A DNA stretch of 64,000 nucleotides from Breviolum minutum Mf 1.05b.01 (lineage: Eukaryota > Sar > Dinophyceae > Suessiales > Symbiodiniaceae), in NCBI GenBank assembly GCA_000507305.1, contig DF241144.1, forward strand, positions 25,672 to 89,671. The letters are read 5' to 3'. Below are positions 44,171-55,799 of this stretch, piece by piece; the stretch's first letter is position 1; every line of letters begins with the position of its first letter. Both the position numbers and the translations under genes were made by a program. Below the pieces are notes generated by a model. That model was not told the origin of the DNA. It saw only the letters and a list, made by a program, of their open reading frames with translations, and made no database searches.

Positions 44171-44652
44171 TTGGTTTCAAACAGGGGTTTGATAGATAGT
44201 TGTTCAAACCACCCCCCGTAAGAGGGTCAATGGGTCAAGCGCTGAAAAAACCTTTAGGATTTGCCTAAAGATGATATGTTTCTGAATTTGTTGACTGATA
44301 GATCCCCACCCTAAGAATCAGCTGGGACCCTCCAAAAAACAGGGCTTTGACTCTGTTTTTCGCAAGGTTCTGGGATCTCCAGTTTCCACCAGTGACTTGA
44401 GATCTCATGATTCTTAGTACACTTGGACTTCCATGATTTATGCTGGAAGATTCGAAGTCGTTTTGTTTTCAATGCGATGGTTTTTCTGAATCTTGTATTT
44501 GGATGGATTTCCTTCGAAGTTTTGAATGAGTTTTGTGTTGTTCTTTTCCAACAGGGTCAACACACAGGTACATGATGAATTGCATGGATTTGGTTCACGG
44601 CCCGTTCAGTCCAGGTAGGCGGGTTTGAAAGTTACATGCCGAAGCCATGATC

Positions 44653-44744
44653 CAGAGGATCCATGGCAATCTATAGACCTACATTTACCATCATTTACCA
44701 TAAAATGTAGGTGAATATACCATTGCATACATGGATCCTATGGG
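44653..44744. mobile_element. Family A palindromic element
   Basis: AGAGGATCCATGGC...CCTACATTTACCATC / AAATGTAGGTGAATATACC, then CATGGATCCTATGGG. Confidence 0.85.
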
Positions 44745-45029
44745 TGAGAGGTGAAAAATATTGATTTCAGTCGGAAAAAAATAACCTTCCATCATCCCGT
44801 CAAAACCCAAAACGCAGGTGGTGTTTTTTTGGGGGGGTCAGGTTTTGGTTAAATATCCCCGCCGGAAAAAATTCAGGTATTGGTGATTCTAAAACATTTT
44901 ACCCCAGATACCCCAGATGTTAGACTATAGATATTTTAGCCGGTGTTCGTCATGTTATATTTACCTAAAGCCGGTGTTCGTCTTTTTTTGGGGGGGGGTC
45001 ATCAGTATCCGCCATACCAGCCTTCCCAC

Positions 45030-45590
45030 TGTTGACTTGAAGATGAAGAACGTGAATATGGACCAGTGTCCGATCTGTGGTATCCGCCGTGAAGATCGTA
45101 GACCAGGCATACCGTATGACTTTCGTCATAGTATTCTCATGCACAAGACAAGTGTCCCAAACTAGAAGGCTACGATCATGTTTTTGGAAACCTCGATACT
45201 CCGGACGTCAGAAATGAGTGCAAAAAGCATAACATACATTATTTTGAATCTATGCGATATTTTGTTCCCTTTGTGACAGTCATTTGGTACAATGACAAGG
45301 GTCGTATTGCTCTGACGGTGATGAACACGGACCCTATCAGGGAACCTCTGGATACAGAATGAGGTGCTGACCAGATGGAAACCTCTTCTGAGGAGGTTTT
45401 TGTGGAAGAGACATCTTCTGAGGAGTCCTTTGTGGAGGAAGCCGATGTCTCCTCCACAAAGCCTTCAAATGAGGCCAGGTTGTCTGAGCTGAAGAAGCAG
45501 CTCCTCGAAACAAAGAACATGACGCGAGAAGAAGTTTACCTACGGTGTTATTTGATCAGGGCAACTACGGGGGGGGCAGCAAAGCCCGGG
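45030..45590 (+). pseudogene. Frameshifted gene remnant with C2H2-like finger and acidic tail
   Basis: First part reads VDLKMKNVNMDQCPICGIRR and on to FRHSILMHK; the CxxC...HxxxxxH spacing resembles a zinc finger. Near 45140 the sense frame shifts, continuing DKCPKLEGYDHVFGNLD, then VPFVTVIWYNDKGRIALTV to a TGA at 45359. The same frame continues after the TGA with a Glu/Ser-rich block (TSSEEVFVEETSSEESFVEE) and a helical segment. One frameshift plus one stop suggest a decayed, possibly intronless copy. Family unknown. Confidence 0.45.
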
Positions 45591-45602
45591 GTTTAATNAC
45601 GA

Positions 45603-45655
45603 TATACATTTATATATATACTGTATATATATATATATTTCATATATACATTGGA
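45603..45655. repeat. (TA)n low complexity
   Basis: TATATATACTGTATATATATATAT, starting just after the single N. Confidence 0.8.
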
Positions 45656-46910
45656 ACCAACCTTCCAGGTTTAATGCCCCAAAAAAGGAGGAGATTCGTT
45701 GGGGTCCCAAGATTCGGCAGCCACCACACATGCAAACCACACGCGCAGGGACCGAAAGGATTGCAAACTCAGCAAGGCCTGGACGGGTGAGGTTAGGTGA
45801 CTCAGCAGTAGCAGTGATCACGCTGGTTGGTTGATGTATGTATATGTGATTATTCTATTTTTCATTTTATATACAGTATATAATAGTATATATGATATTA
45901 ATACCATTAATTTGTTTTTTCATACATAATAATTTAACATATACATACATATGTGGGATTATACCCGCCAGTGATTTGGGAGATTCTTACAAGCCATTAT
46001 AGGGATCCTTATCGAGGGTTTTAGTTTAGGTGATGACTACCATGTGATATTTTGGGAGCGATTTGGAGCTAGGGATTGATGTATTTCCCGACTATAAATG
46101 AGGAGTTTGTTTGGAGCCCGAGAATCCTCAAAATCACAAGGTAGCAAAAAATATCATCCATTTCTGTCCGAATTTGTCCCATCACGTCCAGAGTTCATGT
46201 CAAGGGTGGAAGGTGAATGATTTCCGAATTTGCCATGGCATTTGAAGGAACCTATGGATCAAATAGCCATGGTTCAAGCAAAATTGAACCATCCAAGCAA
46301 TGTGTTTCTTGTTCGTTTATCTAGCAAGGATTGCGGACTAGTTCCACCCCATCTGGGCAAACAAATTATCGACCTAAGCCGACCTCACTTCAAATGTGGG
46401 TGAGAATGGGGGCTTGAATTTGGGTCCGTGAATGATTATGACTTGATTTACCCAGACCATGCCATTGAGAAAAATCGAACAACTTCTTATTCAGAAAAAA
46501 ACGTATTCAAATCAATAAGTCATCCCCGGACTTTGGGAACCATTTTCCTCAAATAGAGGTTTACTGAGCTATTCCCATACCCAGATGCCCTTGCCCAAAT
46601 GCAAAACGGATTCCTTTTTTGATATGTTGGTACTTCATTCTTCAAAAACTCTACATCTTCAAAACTGAAATATGAGTCAACATACATTTTTAAAGAACTA
46701 TTTAAAAGAAATCTCTCTTCATGCACTTGGATTCATGCACCTGTTAAAGTGATTCTTGCCACCCCGATCTCCTTGATGTAATCATCTTGGCAGGCTTGTG
46801 GCTCCACGGACTCTTGCCGTTTCTTGGTCAAGTGCTGGATTTTTGTTGGTTTCGAAGCGAGCCGGTTTCGACCCTAGAAAATCAGTACGGATCACAATGT
46901 CATGGACTGG

Positions 46911-47009
46911 GTGGTGGTTTCAAAGTTTTTTGTTTTCATCCCTATTTAGGGAAGATCTCCAATTTGACTAATATTCATATTTTTCAAACGGGTTGAAACA
47001 ACCAACTAG
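46911..47009 (+). mobile_element. Family C TIR element (GT...AG)
   Basis: Left CTGG|GTGGTGGTTTCAAA, right GTTGAAACAACCAACTAG, followed by G, the acceptor context used by this genome's introns. Confidence 0.87.
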
Positions 47010-47573
47010 GGAGGTTTGGAAGATGATTTCCTTTTGCAAATCGGTGATTCTGAGGTTCCATGTGAATTTTCAGGGGTGCAGTTGTTGGAGACGTGGAGAT
47101 AACAAAACTCCGACCGATGCTTATCCTGGTGAGCAACTGAGCCAAAGGATGGCCATTTTTCCTATGTACATGAAGAGCAAATGACGAGCAACTGGCTGGG
47201 TTAAACCACTTGCCAGAAATACCATGAAAAAATCAACTTATATGAGAAGGACTGGGTAATGAATGTAGGCTTTCCTGGGGTGATGCTTGTCCTGGCAATG
47301 GTGGTGCGATCGGTGGGAAAAATTCTAGTGTTCGTAACGGTTGTTATTCGGTAAAATGACTTATCTCCCTTTTAAGTTTTAAGTCACTAACTACCATGAG
47401 CATCCATGAAAATCGGTTGAGTGCAGAAAGAAAGGGATTCCCCCTAAAACAGACTCTGCAAAGTGAGCTCTTATAAATAGAGTCATAACCTTTATATATA
47501 AATGGCCAAAAATGAATAGGCAACTGTTTTTTTTCACACCCCAAAATAGAAATGGAGTTATGTGGGCCTATAC

Positions 47574-47670
47574 CTAACATCCAGTCATACCTCCTGAGGT
47601 GAACGGTGTTTGATCGACAGGTTTTGGGGGTCCAGTCATGACATCGGGCCTCGGGTGGTATGACTGGATG
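47574..47670. mobile_element. Family E element
   Basis: CTAACATCCAGTCATACCTC...GGTATGACTGGATGTG. Confidence 0.83.
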
Positions 47671-48090
47671 TGTGGGGATACTTAGAACATGAAATTCACC
47701 CAATTCGCAACTCGAATCCTTGTTTTGTAGAATGGAGGTCCATTTGGAAGGGTATGTGTTGTTAGAGTGTGTTACTATAAGATGCCACCCATTTGGTGAG
47801 ATTCAAGCAGTACAAATTTGCAAGGTGATTTTCAGGGATTTCACCTCCGAAACGTGCATTGTTTGGGTTGGTGTCATATAATGGCCCCTTTGATTGTTTT
47901 CATGAATTGGAATCTGTTGGTGATCTTCGTTGGGATTTTCGCGGGGATGGTAAATATACTTTGGGTTTTGGACCCTCCCAGTAACAGTGATAAACGAAGG
48001 TTTATAGGAATTTCCCTTTTCAAAATGTAAAAATCCTGGTGTTAACTCTTGCTTGGGTTTTATAGTAGATGTAGGTAAATATACCATACA

Positions 48091-48187
48091 CCACCTGGAA
48101 AGTAGATGGCGCAACCCCCGTGTATTGGTTTCTCATGGCCCCTTACTAATCCACCCTTTTGGGGGTTGTGCCATCTACTTTCACCAC
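48091..48187. mobile_element. Family P palindrome nested in family A
   Basis: CACCTGGAAAGTAGATGGC...GCCATCTACTTTCACCAC; A-type right-half sequence on both sides (GTAGGTAAATATACCATAC before, GTACATGAATGCTATGGG after). Confidence 0.83.
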
Positions 48188-48900
48188 ACTGTACATGAAT
48201 GCTATGGGTAATGACTCATGACCCTTGTACATGGAAACTGGCACCGTTTCTCTTTTTGAGTTTTGAACAATTCCCAGTCAAAATCAGCGAGATCCTTTCC
48301 CTTACCAGGTTGCGGAGTATCCGTACCTATGCCATGGCTCGGGCTTCCTGGGTGGGAAAAAAACCTGGGAAATAACTAGATGGTTTTGAGGTATGTAGAA
48401 AGTTGGATCTGTTTTTTGATAATTTTTCCCAGGTTTGAAAATATCAAGGCAATGAATGGAAGTTCACGCCTGCAATGCAAGCAAAAGTGCTGTTGGAAAT
48501 ACGTACAGCAACTTATTTGAGGCTTTGCTGTAAATTTGTTTTTTGTTTGGAAGGTTTGAAAGGCAGCACTGTAAAAGGGCTTGACATGATATTTTGGCAA
48601 TCGTTGCTGATGTTTTGTTTCATGAGGACATTCATCGCATCAAATAAACGCTGAACTCGACGCCACCCAACTTTTTATTTATGGAAGAATGGCCTCCTGA
48701 ATTTATGGCCACGGATTTACAGTTGGCTGAACCGTCAAGAGAGTGAATTCAGGCGTCATCTGACACTTTGATGGACTTCATAAGTTGACGCCTCTTTAAT
48801 TATGCAATATGAATATTTGTTGGTGAATTAGATCCAATATTTGATAAATCAGATCTTAAGTGTATATTATATTGGAAAAGGATTAACTTTCAATCTCAGG

Positions 48901-49410
48901 TTTTATCGCTGCTCCTCAAGTTCCTCAACCATTCCCCGAGGAAGTTGAGGAGGTGATCGCAGCGGATGTGCAGCGTCGCATCTTCTCACGGCGCCATTGT
49001 CAGAAGGCTGTTTTTGGTGAAGTGCTGGTCAGAAGCTGGTTAGCTTTTTCCAGCGGGCACATTCCATACAAGTAATGCAGCTTCACCGAAGGGGCTACAC
49101 TTTGGATGCTCAGGAACAAGAGGACATCCGTGTCCTACAATTGGCCTTCAACGCGGCCAACAAGTTCGAAGGAGAACGTGGTGGAAGGGATGCGGTTTGG
49201 CATCCAATAGTCGTTCTACACATGCGACTACACCACGAAACGGGCCAGTTTTGGGGCATTTCAAGCACCCGACGAACGGCATGCACCGACTGGAGGAACA
49301 GATGCAGGAAGAGGCAGAAACAGCTGAGTGTCAGCGAGCTTTCCTCTCCCACCGCAGACTGCTGGTGCTACCACTACAAGCCGTTGGTTGACTCGGGGCT
49401 GCCCATCTAG
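48901..49410 (+). pseudogene. Frameshifted coding block, unknown protein
   Basis: Begins at TCTCAG|G with FIAAPQVPQPFPEEVEEVIA, then DVQRRIFSRRHCQK. Near 49020-49060 the best frame changes to FFQRAHSIQVMQLHRRGYTL, then DAQEQEDIRVLQLAFNAANK. Near 49260 it changes again to MHRLEEQMQEEAETAECQRA. The three segments lie end to end with no room for introns, so this looks like a continuous coding sequence with two frameshifts. I do not recognise it. Confidence 0.42.
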
Positions 49411-49619
49411 CTTTGGATGGTGGAAAACGTACCAATCGACCCACGACCCACATAAAGTTGCTAAGTTGAAAACCATACTTTTTTCACAAGATTCCGGAGA
49501 AATATCAATCCATGTTCCCTTAAGCTTCCAAACATCCCTCGGCTTTGCAGGGTATTTGAAGCCCCAAAATCTTACCCAAAAAACCAACCAAACCTGAGCA
49601 GCTTCCACAGCTAGAATGT

Positions 49620-49693
49620 CAAGAACCCTGTGAATAATGTGGATAAACTACCAACCTCAACTGGTGATCGCAGGATTTCTGAACCCTCAACAG
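49620..49693 (+). mobile_element. Family B element, left end missing
   Basis: AACCCTGTGAATAATG...GGATTTCTGAACCCTCAACAG. Confidence 0.75.
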
Positions 49694-50369
49694 TATGACT
49701 GGAAGTCTTAAGGTTTTTGGGGGGTGCGGAGTTCGTGTTTTGGGTGAAGTTTGGGGTGCAGGGTTCCTTTTTCAGCCTTGCTGGTTGGTGAAATGGTTGG
49801 AAATGTTGATGATCCCGCTGGATCACTTGGGGATGGTGTTTTTTGGGGTATCCTTTCTACAAGAACAGTGAACAGTTTGATCACCACCAATAAATCAACA
49901 CTTGGTAGAATGTGTTTTTCGGGATGTTTGCCAATCATATGCAGCAGAATTGATTGTTTGACTGTTGCCAATTTGTTGCGAATTGTTTGCTCATTGCTTT
50001 GCCAATAGGTTTTCTGTCATGATTTGAAAATTGTTTCCAATATTTTTGGTACACCCCCGAGATCTAGTATACACACCTGAAGTTTCACATAGCCCCTGAC
50101 CCAACCATCATTTTTCATGGGCGAGTTGGTAAACTTGGGGGGTGTACCCCTTCAAAAATGATGGTGCGAAAATGGCCCTTTTTAAGTGCCATATGAAATT
50201 TTCAAGGTGGGTACAAGATGGGCCCCTACGATCATATTATAAAACCTTTCAATGGCCAACAAAAATACATGGGTTTCCCTAGGGTTGTTTTCGCCCGAAA
50301 TGAGTGGAGTTATTTGGGCCGCTACTCATAAGGATCATGACTTTGGGTTGTTTAATTTTTGGGGTGGGT

Positions 50370-50522
50370 TTTCGGACGATCATCCAAGGACTATCCAGGA
50401 CTTGGAAGTGGTTAATAACCATGGTTTCTAAGTCCTCTAAGGATCGGGTTGTTCCTTTCCAACTGGCTTAAATGGCTTTAAAAAGATGGGTACTTACTAC
50501 ACTACTTACCCACTTGCTCCAG
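50370..50522. mobile_element. Family G element, worn
   Basis: GGACGATCATCCAAGGAC..., inner AATAACCATGGTTTCTAAG; right end CACTTGCTCCAGG. Confidence 0.7.
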
Positions 50523-50588
50523 GTATGGAATATTCACCTGCATTTGCCATGTATTTATGGTAAACGTAGGTAAATATTTCATACATCC
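50520..50588. mobile_element. Family A element, short
   Basis: AGGTATGGAATATTCACC...GTAGGTAAATATTTCATAC. Confidence 0.75.
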
Positions 50589-50633
50589 CCGGGAGCATAT
50601 TAGGGTTCCTAACTGGCACCCCATCCTCCAACC

Positions 50634-50726
50634 CATACCATCCATGGGACTGGTATTAACCTATACATTTACCATACAAGTTCCACCATTCATGTAGGTA
50701 AATAATACCATTCCCATGCATCCGTA
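50634..50726. mobile_element. Family A palindromic element
   Basis: CATACCATCCATGGGACTGG...CATGTAGGTAAATAATACC, then CCCATGCATCCGTAATGG. Confidence 0.82.
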
Positions 50727-50759
50727 ATGGGCAAGTAGTTCCTCGAGGCTTGGAAGGCC

Positions 50760-51240
50760 GCCCAACTTCAACTTGCGATGCCGACAAGTTGGGGAACCCG
50801 AAAAACATGACGGCAAGGCGGCAAGGCGGCAAGGCGGTTCGGGGAGGAAATGTCTTCTGGAAGTATTCCTTGGTGCGGCAAAACTGCACCGAAGAATACA
50901 CATGCTTCAACAAATTGTGAATGAAAGCCTGGTGCGTACAGGTGGCGAAAAGAGGCCGCCCGCAAAGGACAGCAGTGCAGAGTTCCAATGTGATCCATGT
51001 GTGTCAGCTTTGCCATGAACGCAGCGATTCCATGGCGAAATGGGGCGCCTCGTAGCCCTGCAGAAATTTTCATGCATTCTCCCCCTCCATACCAGGGGTG
51101 CATGCGGACAAGGTTTGGACTGGGTAAGTGTTGGTCCTTGGTGTTGCCAGAACTATTTCGGTCAATTTCAACTTTTATCGTGCCAAAGGGGTCATTGAAG
51201 TTATGGGAAAAATAGGTGGTTTCACCTAACATACACAAAA
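50760..51240. other. Coding-like island, strand unresolved
   Basis: GC-rich block with a GGCAAGGC triplication near 50813-50834. One + frame reads KCLLEVFLGAAKLHRRIHML and on to a stop at 51018; a second + frame covers 50997-51215; a 156-residue minus frame covers 50768-51238. Only one can be real. Confidence 0.3.
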
Positions 51241-51404
51241 AATGTATGTTTAGGGTACTGGAACCCAGTTTTTGAAGGGCATCAAAGTTGATGCCAATCT
51301 ATGGTGCTTTTGAGGGATTTGCCGCAAATGAATAGTGCATGTTGCCACTGTTACTTGGAAACGGGAAGCATTTGAGGTTGTGGGTACTTCATGATACTTC
51401 TGTA

Positions 51405-51506
51405 CCCATAGGATCCATGTATGCATTATTTACCTACATGAACGGTGAAAAATGGCCACATTCAAGGGCAAATGCAAGTAAATATTCTCTACATGGATCC
51501 TTTGAG
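51405..51506. mobile_element. Family A palindromic element
   Basis: CCCATAGGATCCATGTATGC...ACATGGATCCTTTG; inner AAAATGGCCACATTC. Confidence 0.83.
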
Positions 51507-51762
51507 CTAGACATCATAACAGCTGACAGGCTCTGTTTTCGAAGTATGATTTTAGGGGTAAAAAAAATTGTTGAGGCACGATTGGATATCGAGGGCTTAA
51601 GTTTGCTTTCCGTGGCTCAACCACCACCTAGGTAATTTGTATCTTCACGTCCCCTTCTTTGGGGGGTTGCCAAGTTGGAGCATGAGCATATCGTTGAGTG
51701 TCCTAGATTTGTGCATGAATAGCAGGTGTCTTGTGGTTTTAAAAAGGCATGCCTCATAGGGA

Positions 51763-51872
51763 TACCCTCCCTGAAACTAAGATAGCCCCTGAAAATTGGT
51801 GGTTGGAACATGACATTTCGATGAGAAATCCAGACTATTTTCACCGCATTGGCTGTTAGTTTCAGGGCGGGT
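51763..51872. mobile_element. Family D element
   Basis: TACCCTCCCTGAAACTAAGA...GTTAGTTTCAGGGCGGGTA. Confidence 0.85.
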
Positions 51873-52189
51873 AATGATCGGATGTAACCCCTACATAGTT
51901 ATTGGTTATTGCAAGGTGGGCCCCTCACTAATTGAAAATGCAGCTATAACCCCAAGTAGAGTTTTAACCCCAGTTACCCATTTTCGGCCATTTATAGGGG
52001 CCCCATGTCCCTCCACTTACAACTGGGTTTGGGGCCCCACCTTGTGTTTTTCTTGGAACGACCATGTGGAAAAAAAACAAAAAGAAACCTAACTATGAAG
52101 GAGAGGCTTGCGAGTGCAGATGATGCAGATGAGATATTTTTTTACGAAAATTTGGTAAAGTTTCAACAGAGTCAGATGTTCAACATATT

Positions 52190-52291
52190 GTCGATGGAAG
52201 AAATCCCAAACAACCACCTGACATGTATGAAACCCTGTCAATAATGGGATATTTACCAGATCAACTCGTGCAGGATTTCTTCCATCAACAG
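52190..52291 (+). mobile_element. Family B TIR element (GT...AG)
   Basis: GTCGATGGAAGAAATCCC at left, GGATTTCTTCCATCAACAG at right. It ends the coding-like frame containing ERLASADDADEIFFYENL that precedes it. Confidence 0.85.
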
Positions 52292-52319
52292 TACGTTACC
52301 TTGTACATTGATTTGTTTG

Positions 52320-52510
52320 GGATTCTATTTAGATTGAATCTTGTTGCATTCATATTGAATCATCTTGAATCATTTCGTTTCGTGTTGCATTATTCTTTGC
52401 ATTCATCTTGAATCATTTGGAATCGTCTTGAATAACCTTACATTATTGAATCAATCATCGTACATTCACACTGAATCATCTTTCATTCACTTATTGAATC
52501 TACCTTGGGA
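52320..52510. repeat. Degenerate short tandem repeat (TTGAATCAT type)
   Basis: At least ten imperfect copies of TTGAATCAT or GAATCATCTT over 190 bp, irregularly spaced. It begins soon after a family B element. Confidence 0.75.
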
Positions 52511-52590
52511 TGCTGCCCCTCCCAGTAGGAAAGTGAAGGCCTATGAAGGGATCCCCTATGAAGATTGGTTACATTTAGAGGATCCATACT

Positions 52591-52706
52591 GTTGATGGTT
52601 CAGAAATCCCAAACAACCACCTTTTGGATGTTTTCCAAACCCTTTAAATAATGGGATAAACTACCAACCTCAACTGGTGATAGCTGGATTTCTGAACCAT
52701 CAACAG
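52591..52706 (+). mobile_element. Family B TIR element (GT...AG)
   Basis: TIRs GTTGATGGTTCAGAAATCC and complement, nearly perfect; 300 bp from the previous B copy but of the other subtype. Confidence 0.9.
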
Positions 52707-52761
52707 TATCACAGGATCCTATGATAGATTTACCTCCATGGATGGTTGACTTTTATTGGAA

Positions 52762-52811
52762 ATGATCCAATTTGACTAATATTTTTCAAATGGGTTGAAA
52801 CCACCACCTAG
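52762..52811 (+). mobile_element. Family C element, right half only
   Basis: TGATCCAATTTGACTAAT...GTTGAAACCACCACCTAG, joined to a family A left half. Confidence 0.75.
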
Positions 52812-52845
52812 TTATTAACGAGTTGTAAATGATTATCTACCAACA

Positions 52846-52931
52846 GTATTAGCAATGGAAATTGGACCCTTTGAAGATGTATTTCCTATTGAACATAGGC
52901 ATATTCTATTGCTATGTTAGTTTACCAGAGG
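52846..52931. mobile_element. Family J element, left tip missing, in a 14-bp direct repeat
   Basis: TATTAGCAATGGAAATTGG...GCTATGTTAGTTTACCAGAG. GTAAATGATTATCT at 52825-52838 recurs at 52932-52945. Confidence 0.83.
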
Positions 52932-53969
52932 GTAAATGATTATCTCTCGTCAAACGTTCTCAGGTGTGACTTACCTCTTTGGGGAGCCCTTAACCTTTGA
53001 CACCTGGCAGGACGTGAAACTTCCAAACGGAAAAATCTGGAAAAATCGTTGGAATCCACCATTCCCTTATTTTTTTTGTTTGTTTTGGAGGGGTGTGTGT
53101 CGAACATGTGGTTATTTGATGTTTATAGGGGATGAAATACTACCCAGTTAAACGTAGGGATTATACTTGTTTTTGTTTTTGTATGTATGTATGTATCGGC
53201 TAAACGATCTGTACCGATAGCATCCATGGGACTGGTATATTCACCGATTTGTCTGAAAAAAACAACAACTTATGTTTACCAGTTAACCGTTAGCTTGGAT
53301 TAAGGGTGTAATTTTTTCCCAGGTGTTTTTTCACTCAACAGGCAAGTTTTGGAGGGGACAAAGAAATGAAACCAACATAGCCCCTGAAAATGTTTTTTCA
53401 TTGTTACACACAAACTTGGGTGAAAATTGGTTGGACATGGCTTTGGATGTTGGATAAATCTTATTAGGTCCAGATTTGGACTCAGATGTTGAGACTATGG
53501 CTTTGTCGATGCTTCGCTCCATAGTTTCCTCAAAATGCCAGATGTTGTCCCCACAACTATCTGAAGGCCTGAGGTCGTAAGTGATGTTTTATTTGTGTAT
53601 CATTTGGATAAAGAAATCAATGTGACATCCCCTGTGACGGATTTTTTTGCCAACAAAAGCAGTTTCAGATGTCGTAATCCCCTCTTGTTTCAGTGTTATA
53701 TATGTTATATGCAGGTTGAAGTATGATGAAATTTGCCTCGATAGATACACTTTCATGGTAGCGTAGGGATCGCCAACAATCGCCCAAAGCTTCTTTGTGT
53801 CATCCGCAAAATGACTGGAACACTGTTCATGAGTGTTCTTATATGGATCTTATTTGGGGTACCCGAATTTTGAGATATCTAGCCATTTGAAATTGGTTAC
53901 AATGTTTTTGGTTCGCCCACATATTGTCGATTCCAGAAGCCATTGAAGGGTACAACCTTACTCTCCGCA

Positions 53970-54059
53970 ACAAAACCTCCTGAGAAGATGTCATTTGGAC
54001 CCCCAAAACCTACCCAAACACACCAAAACACCTTCTCAGGAGGTATGGCTGGATGTCTG
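53970..54059. mobile_element. Family E element, left tip missing
   Basis: ACCTCCTGAGAAGATGTCAT...CACCTTCTCAGGAGGTATGG. Confidence 0.8.
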
Positions 54060-54493
54060 GGGCATAACAAAAATCCTTTTTTGCATCTGGAAAAACCGAT
54101 ATTGAAAGAAGGGGCCGCTCTTTTTGCAGCTTCGAAACCCGTGGACCCGTTGTTTGGTGACGTTCCAGAAAGCTAGAAAAAACTAATGCGGCTGCCAAAC
54201 CCTTCCCCGCCTGAAATGGCTAGTACTGGGATGTCCTGCTGGTACTTAGGATCAATGGATTATTTCACCCCTATGGTTGTGAACGTCCCGTAAATACGTG
54301 GAAATAAACCAACTTACCAAGTAGTTACGATCACGAACCCAGCCGGACACCCTAGTGGCCATGCTTTTGATTTAATGAGCTATTTGACCACTAAAATGAT
54401 TTTCTTTAAGGCCGACATTTTTTTTCCCGTATAGATTCTGGAACTTACTATCATCAACTCCGCCAGCTGTTCGTTGGGGATGCATTGGACTGA

Positions 54494-54626
54494 TATTGAT
54501 GTCCCATTGGAAGTTGGTAAACAAGCTAGGATCAATGGGTTATTTTACCTACTTATAAATGGCATATATAGGGGTTATTACAGCCCCCTGATCCTAATCT
54601 TTTACTAACTTTCTGGGACATGCTAG
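54494..54626. mobile_element. Family F element, worn
   Basis: GATGTCCCATTGGAAGTT...ACTTTCTGGGACATGCTAG; a second worn F copy lies at about 54226-54350. Confidence 0.72.
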
Positions 54627-54922
54627 TAAATAATTTGCCATAAAGTTCAACCATTGGTCATGTAGATAGATATACAATCGTCGCTTGTATCACAAAACCA
54701 CCAGCAATTTGACATAAAGAATACCACCCAAAAGAATAAATATTGAGCTGCTTCCTCATGTGCTATGGACTCTCACCTTTTCAAAGCAAAAGGGGTTGTT
54801 TCAGGTGATTTTTGACCGATTCTGCCATGGGAATCATCACCATCAAATTCACCACTGCATTAAAGGGAGGCTATATTATGTTTGGGTCACTTTTTCCATC
54901 CGCATCTTCACAGCAAACCTAA

Positions 54923-55040
54923 CCCATAGGATCCATGGGACTGGATTTATTTTCCGACATTTTTTTGTGAAAAATGGGCCACATCAACCAGGGGGGAAAT
55001 GGCTGTAGGTAAATATTCCCATCCCATGGATTTCTATTGG
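54923..55040. mobile_element. Family A palindromic element
   Basis: CCCATAGGATCCATGGGACT...GTAGGTAAATATTCCC then ATCCCATGGAT. Confidence 0.83.
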
Positions 55041-55072
55041 TTATGATTTGCTTACCTACAAGGTGGGCCCCT

Positions 55073-55198
55073 ACTTGGAGGATCATCCCATTTAGTAAAG
55101 CCATTTAGGCCATTTGGAAGGAGAATAACCCCATTTAGGGGACTTACGATCACCATGGTTATTAACCACTTACAAGTCATGGGATGATCCTCCAAGTA
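55073..55198. mobile_element. Family G element, orientation 2
   Basis: CTTGGAGGATCATCCCATTT...ATGGGATGATCCTCCAAG. Confidence 0.87.
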
Positions 55199-55362
55199 CC
55201 AGTTGTAAGTGTTCCCATCCCATCGATCCCTTTTGGCTTAGCTTATATGAAACTCCCGTCGTCTCGTCGCTTCGTCCTCTCGCAGGATGTGGAAGCTGCC
55301 GGCGTCATGTGGTTGGAGGCGTGGACCCCAAAAAGACTTTGAAGAAGGTGATTTCCATAGCC

Positions 55363-55460
55363 CAGAGGATCCATGTATGGTATATTTACCTACATTTACC
55401 ATAAACATATCTAAAAATCAACCAAATGTAGGTAAATATACCATACATGGATGCTATGGG
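55363..55460. mobile_element. Family A element, best preserved
   Basis: CATGTATGGTATATTTACCT...AGGTAAATATACCATACATG: long perfect arms around AAATCAACC. Confidence 0.9.
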
Positions 55461-55799
55461 TAGGGGGGTAATTTCGCACGGTTTCTTTTTTTCTTTGCGG
55501 GAGAATCATATATACTCCCCCTTCCCCCCAAAAAAATATATATTATAGATACCAAAAATGATGGTTTCTTAAAATGGAGCCAAATGTATCATATCTCCTT
55601 TCAAATATGGCTATTTTGGGTATCCATGTTAGTATTTGGGGGTGTACTCCCAAAAGCAAACTAAGAGCAAACGCCCCTGAACAATGCTGCTTGGAAGACG
55701 ATCCGGCTTCCTTTTGAATTGGACCCGTTTCAAGAGACATGTTACATAATGTTACTGTAGTTTTCGGGGGTGTCGGTGTAGCTGCATTTTTGCAGGATT

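Larger units (their letters stand above)
45840..48060. other. No gene recognised
   Basis: AT-rich, with one C copy and one E copy, and degraded fragments of family I near 45955-46010. No coding segment I would defend. Confidence 0.5.
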
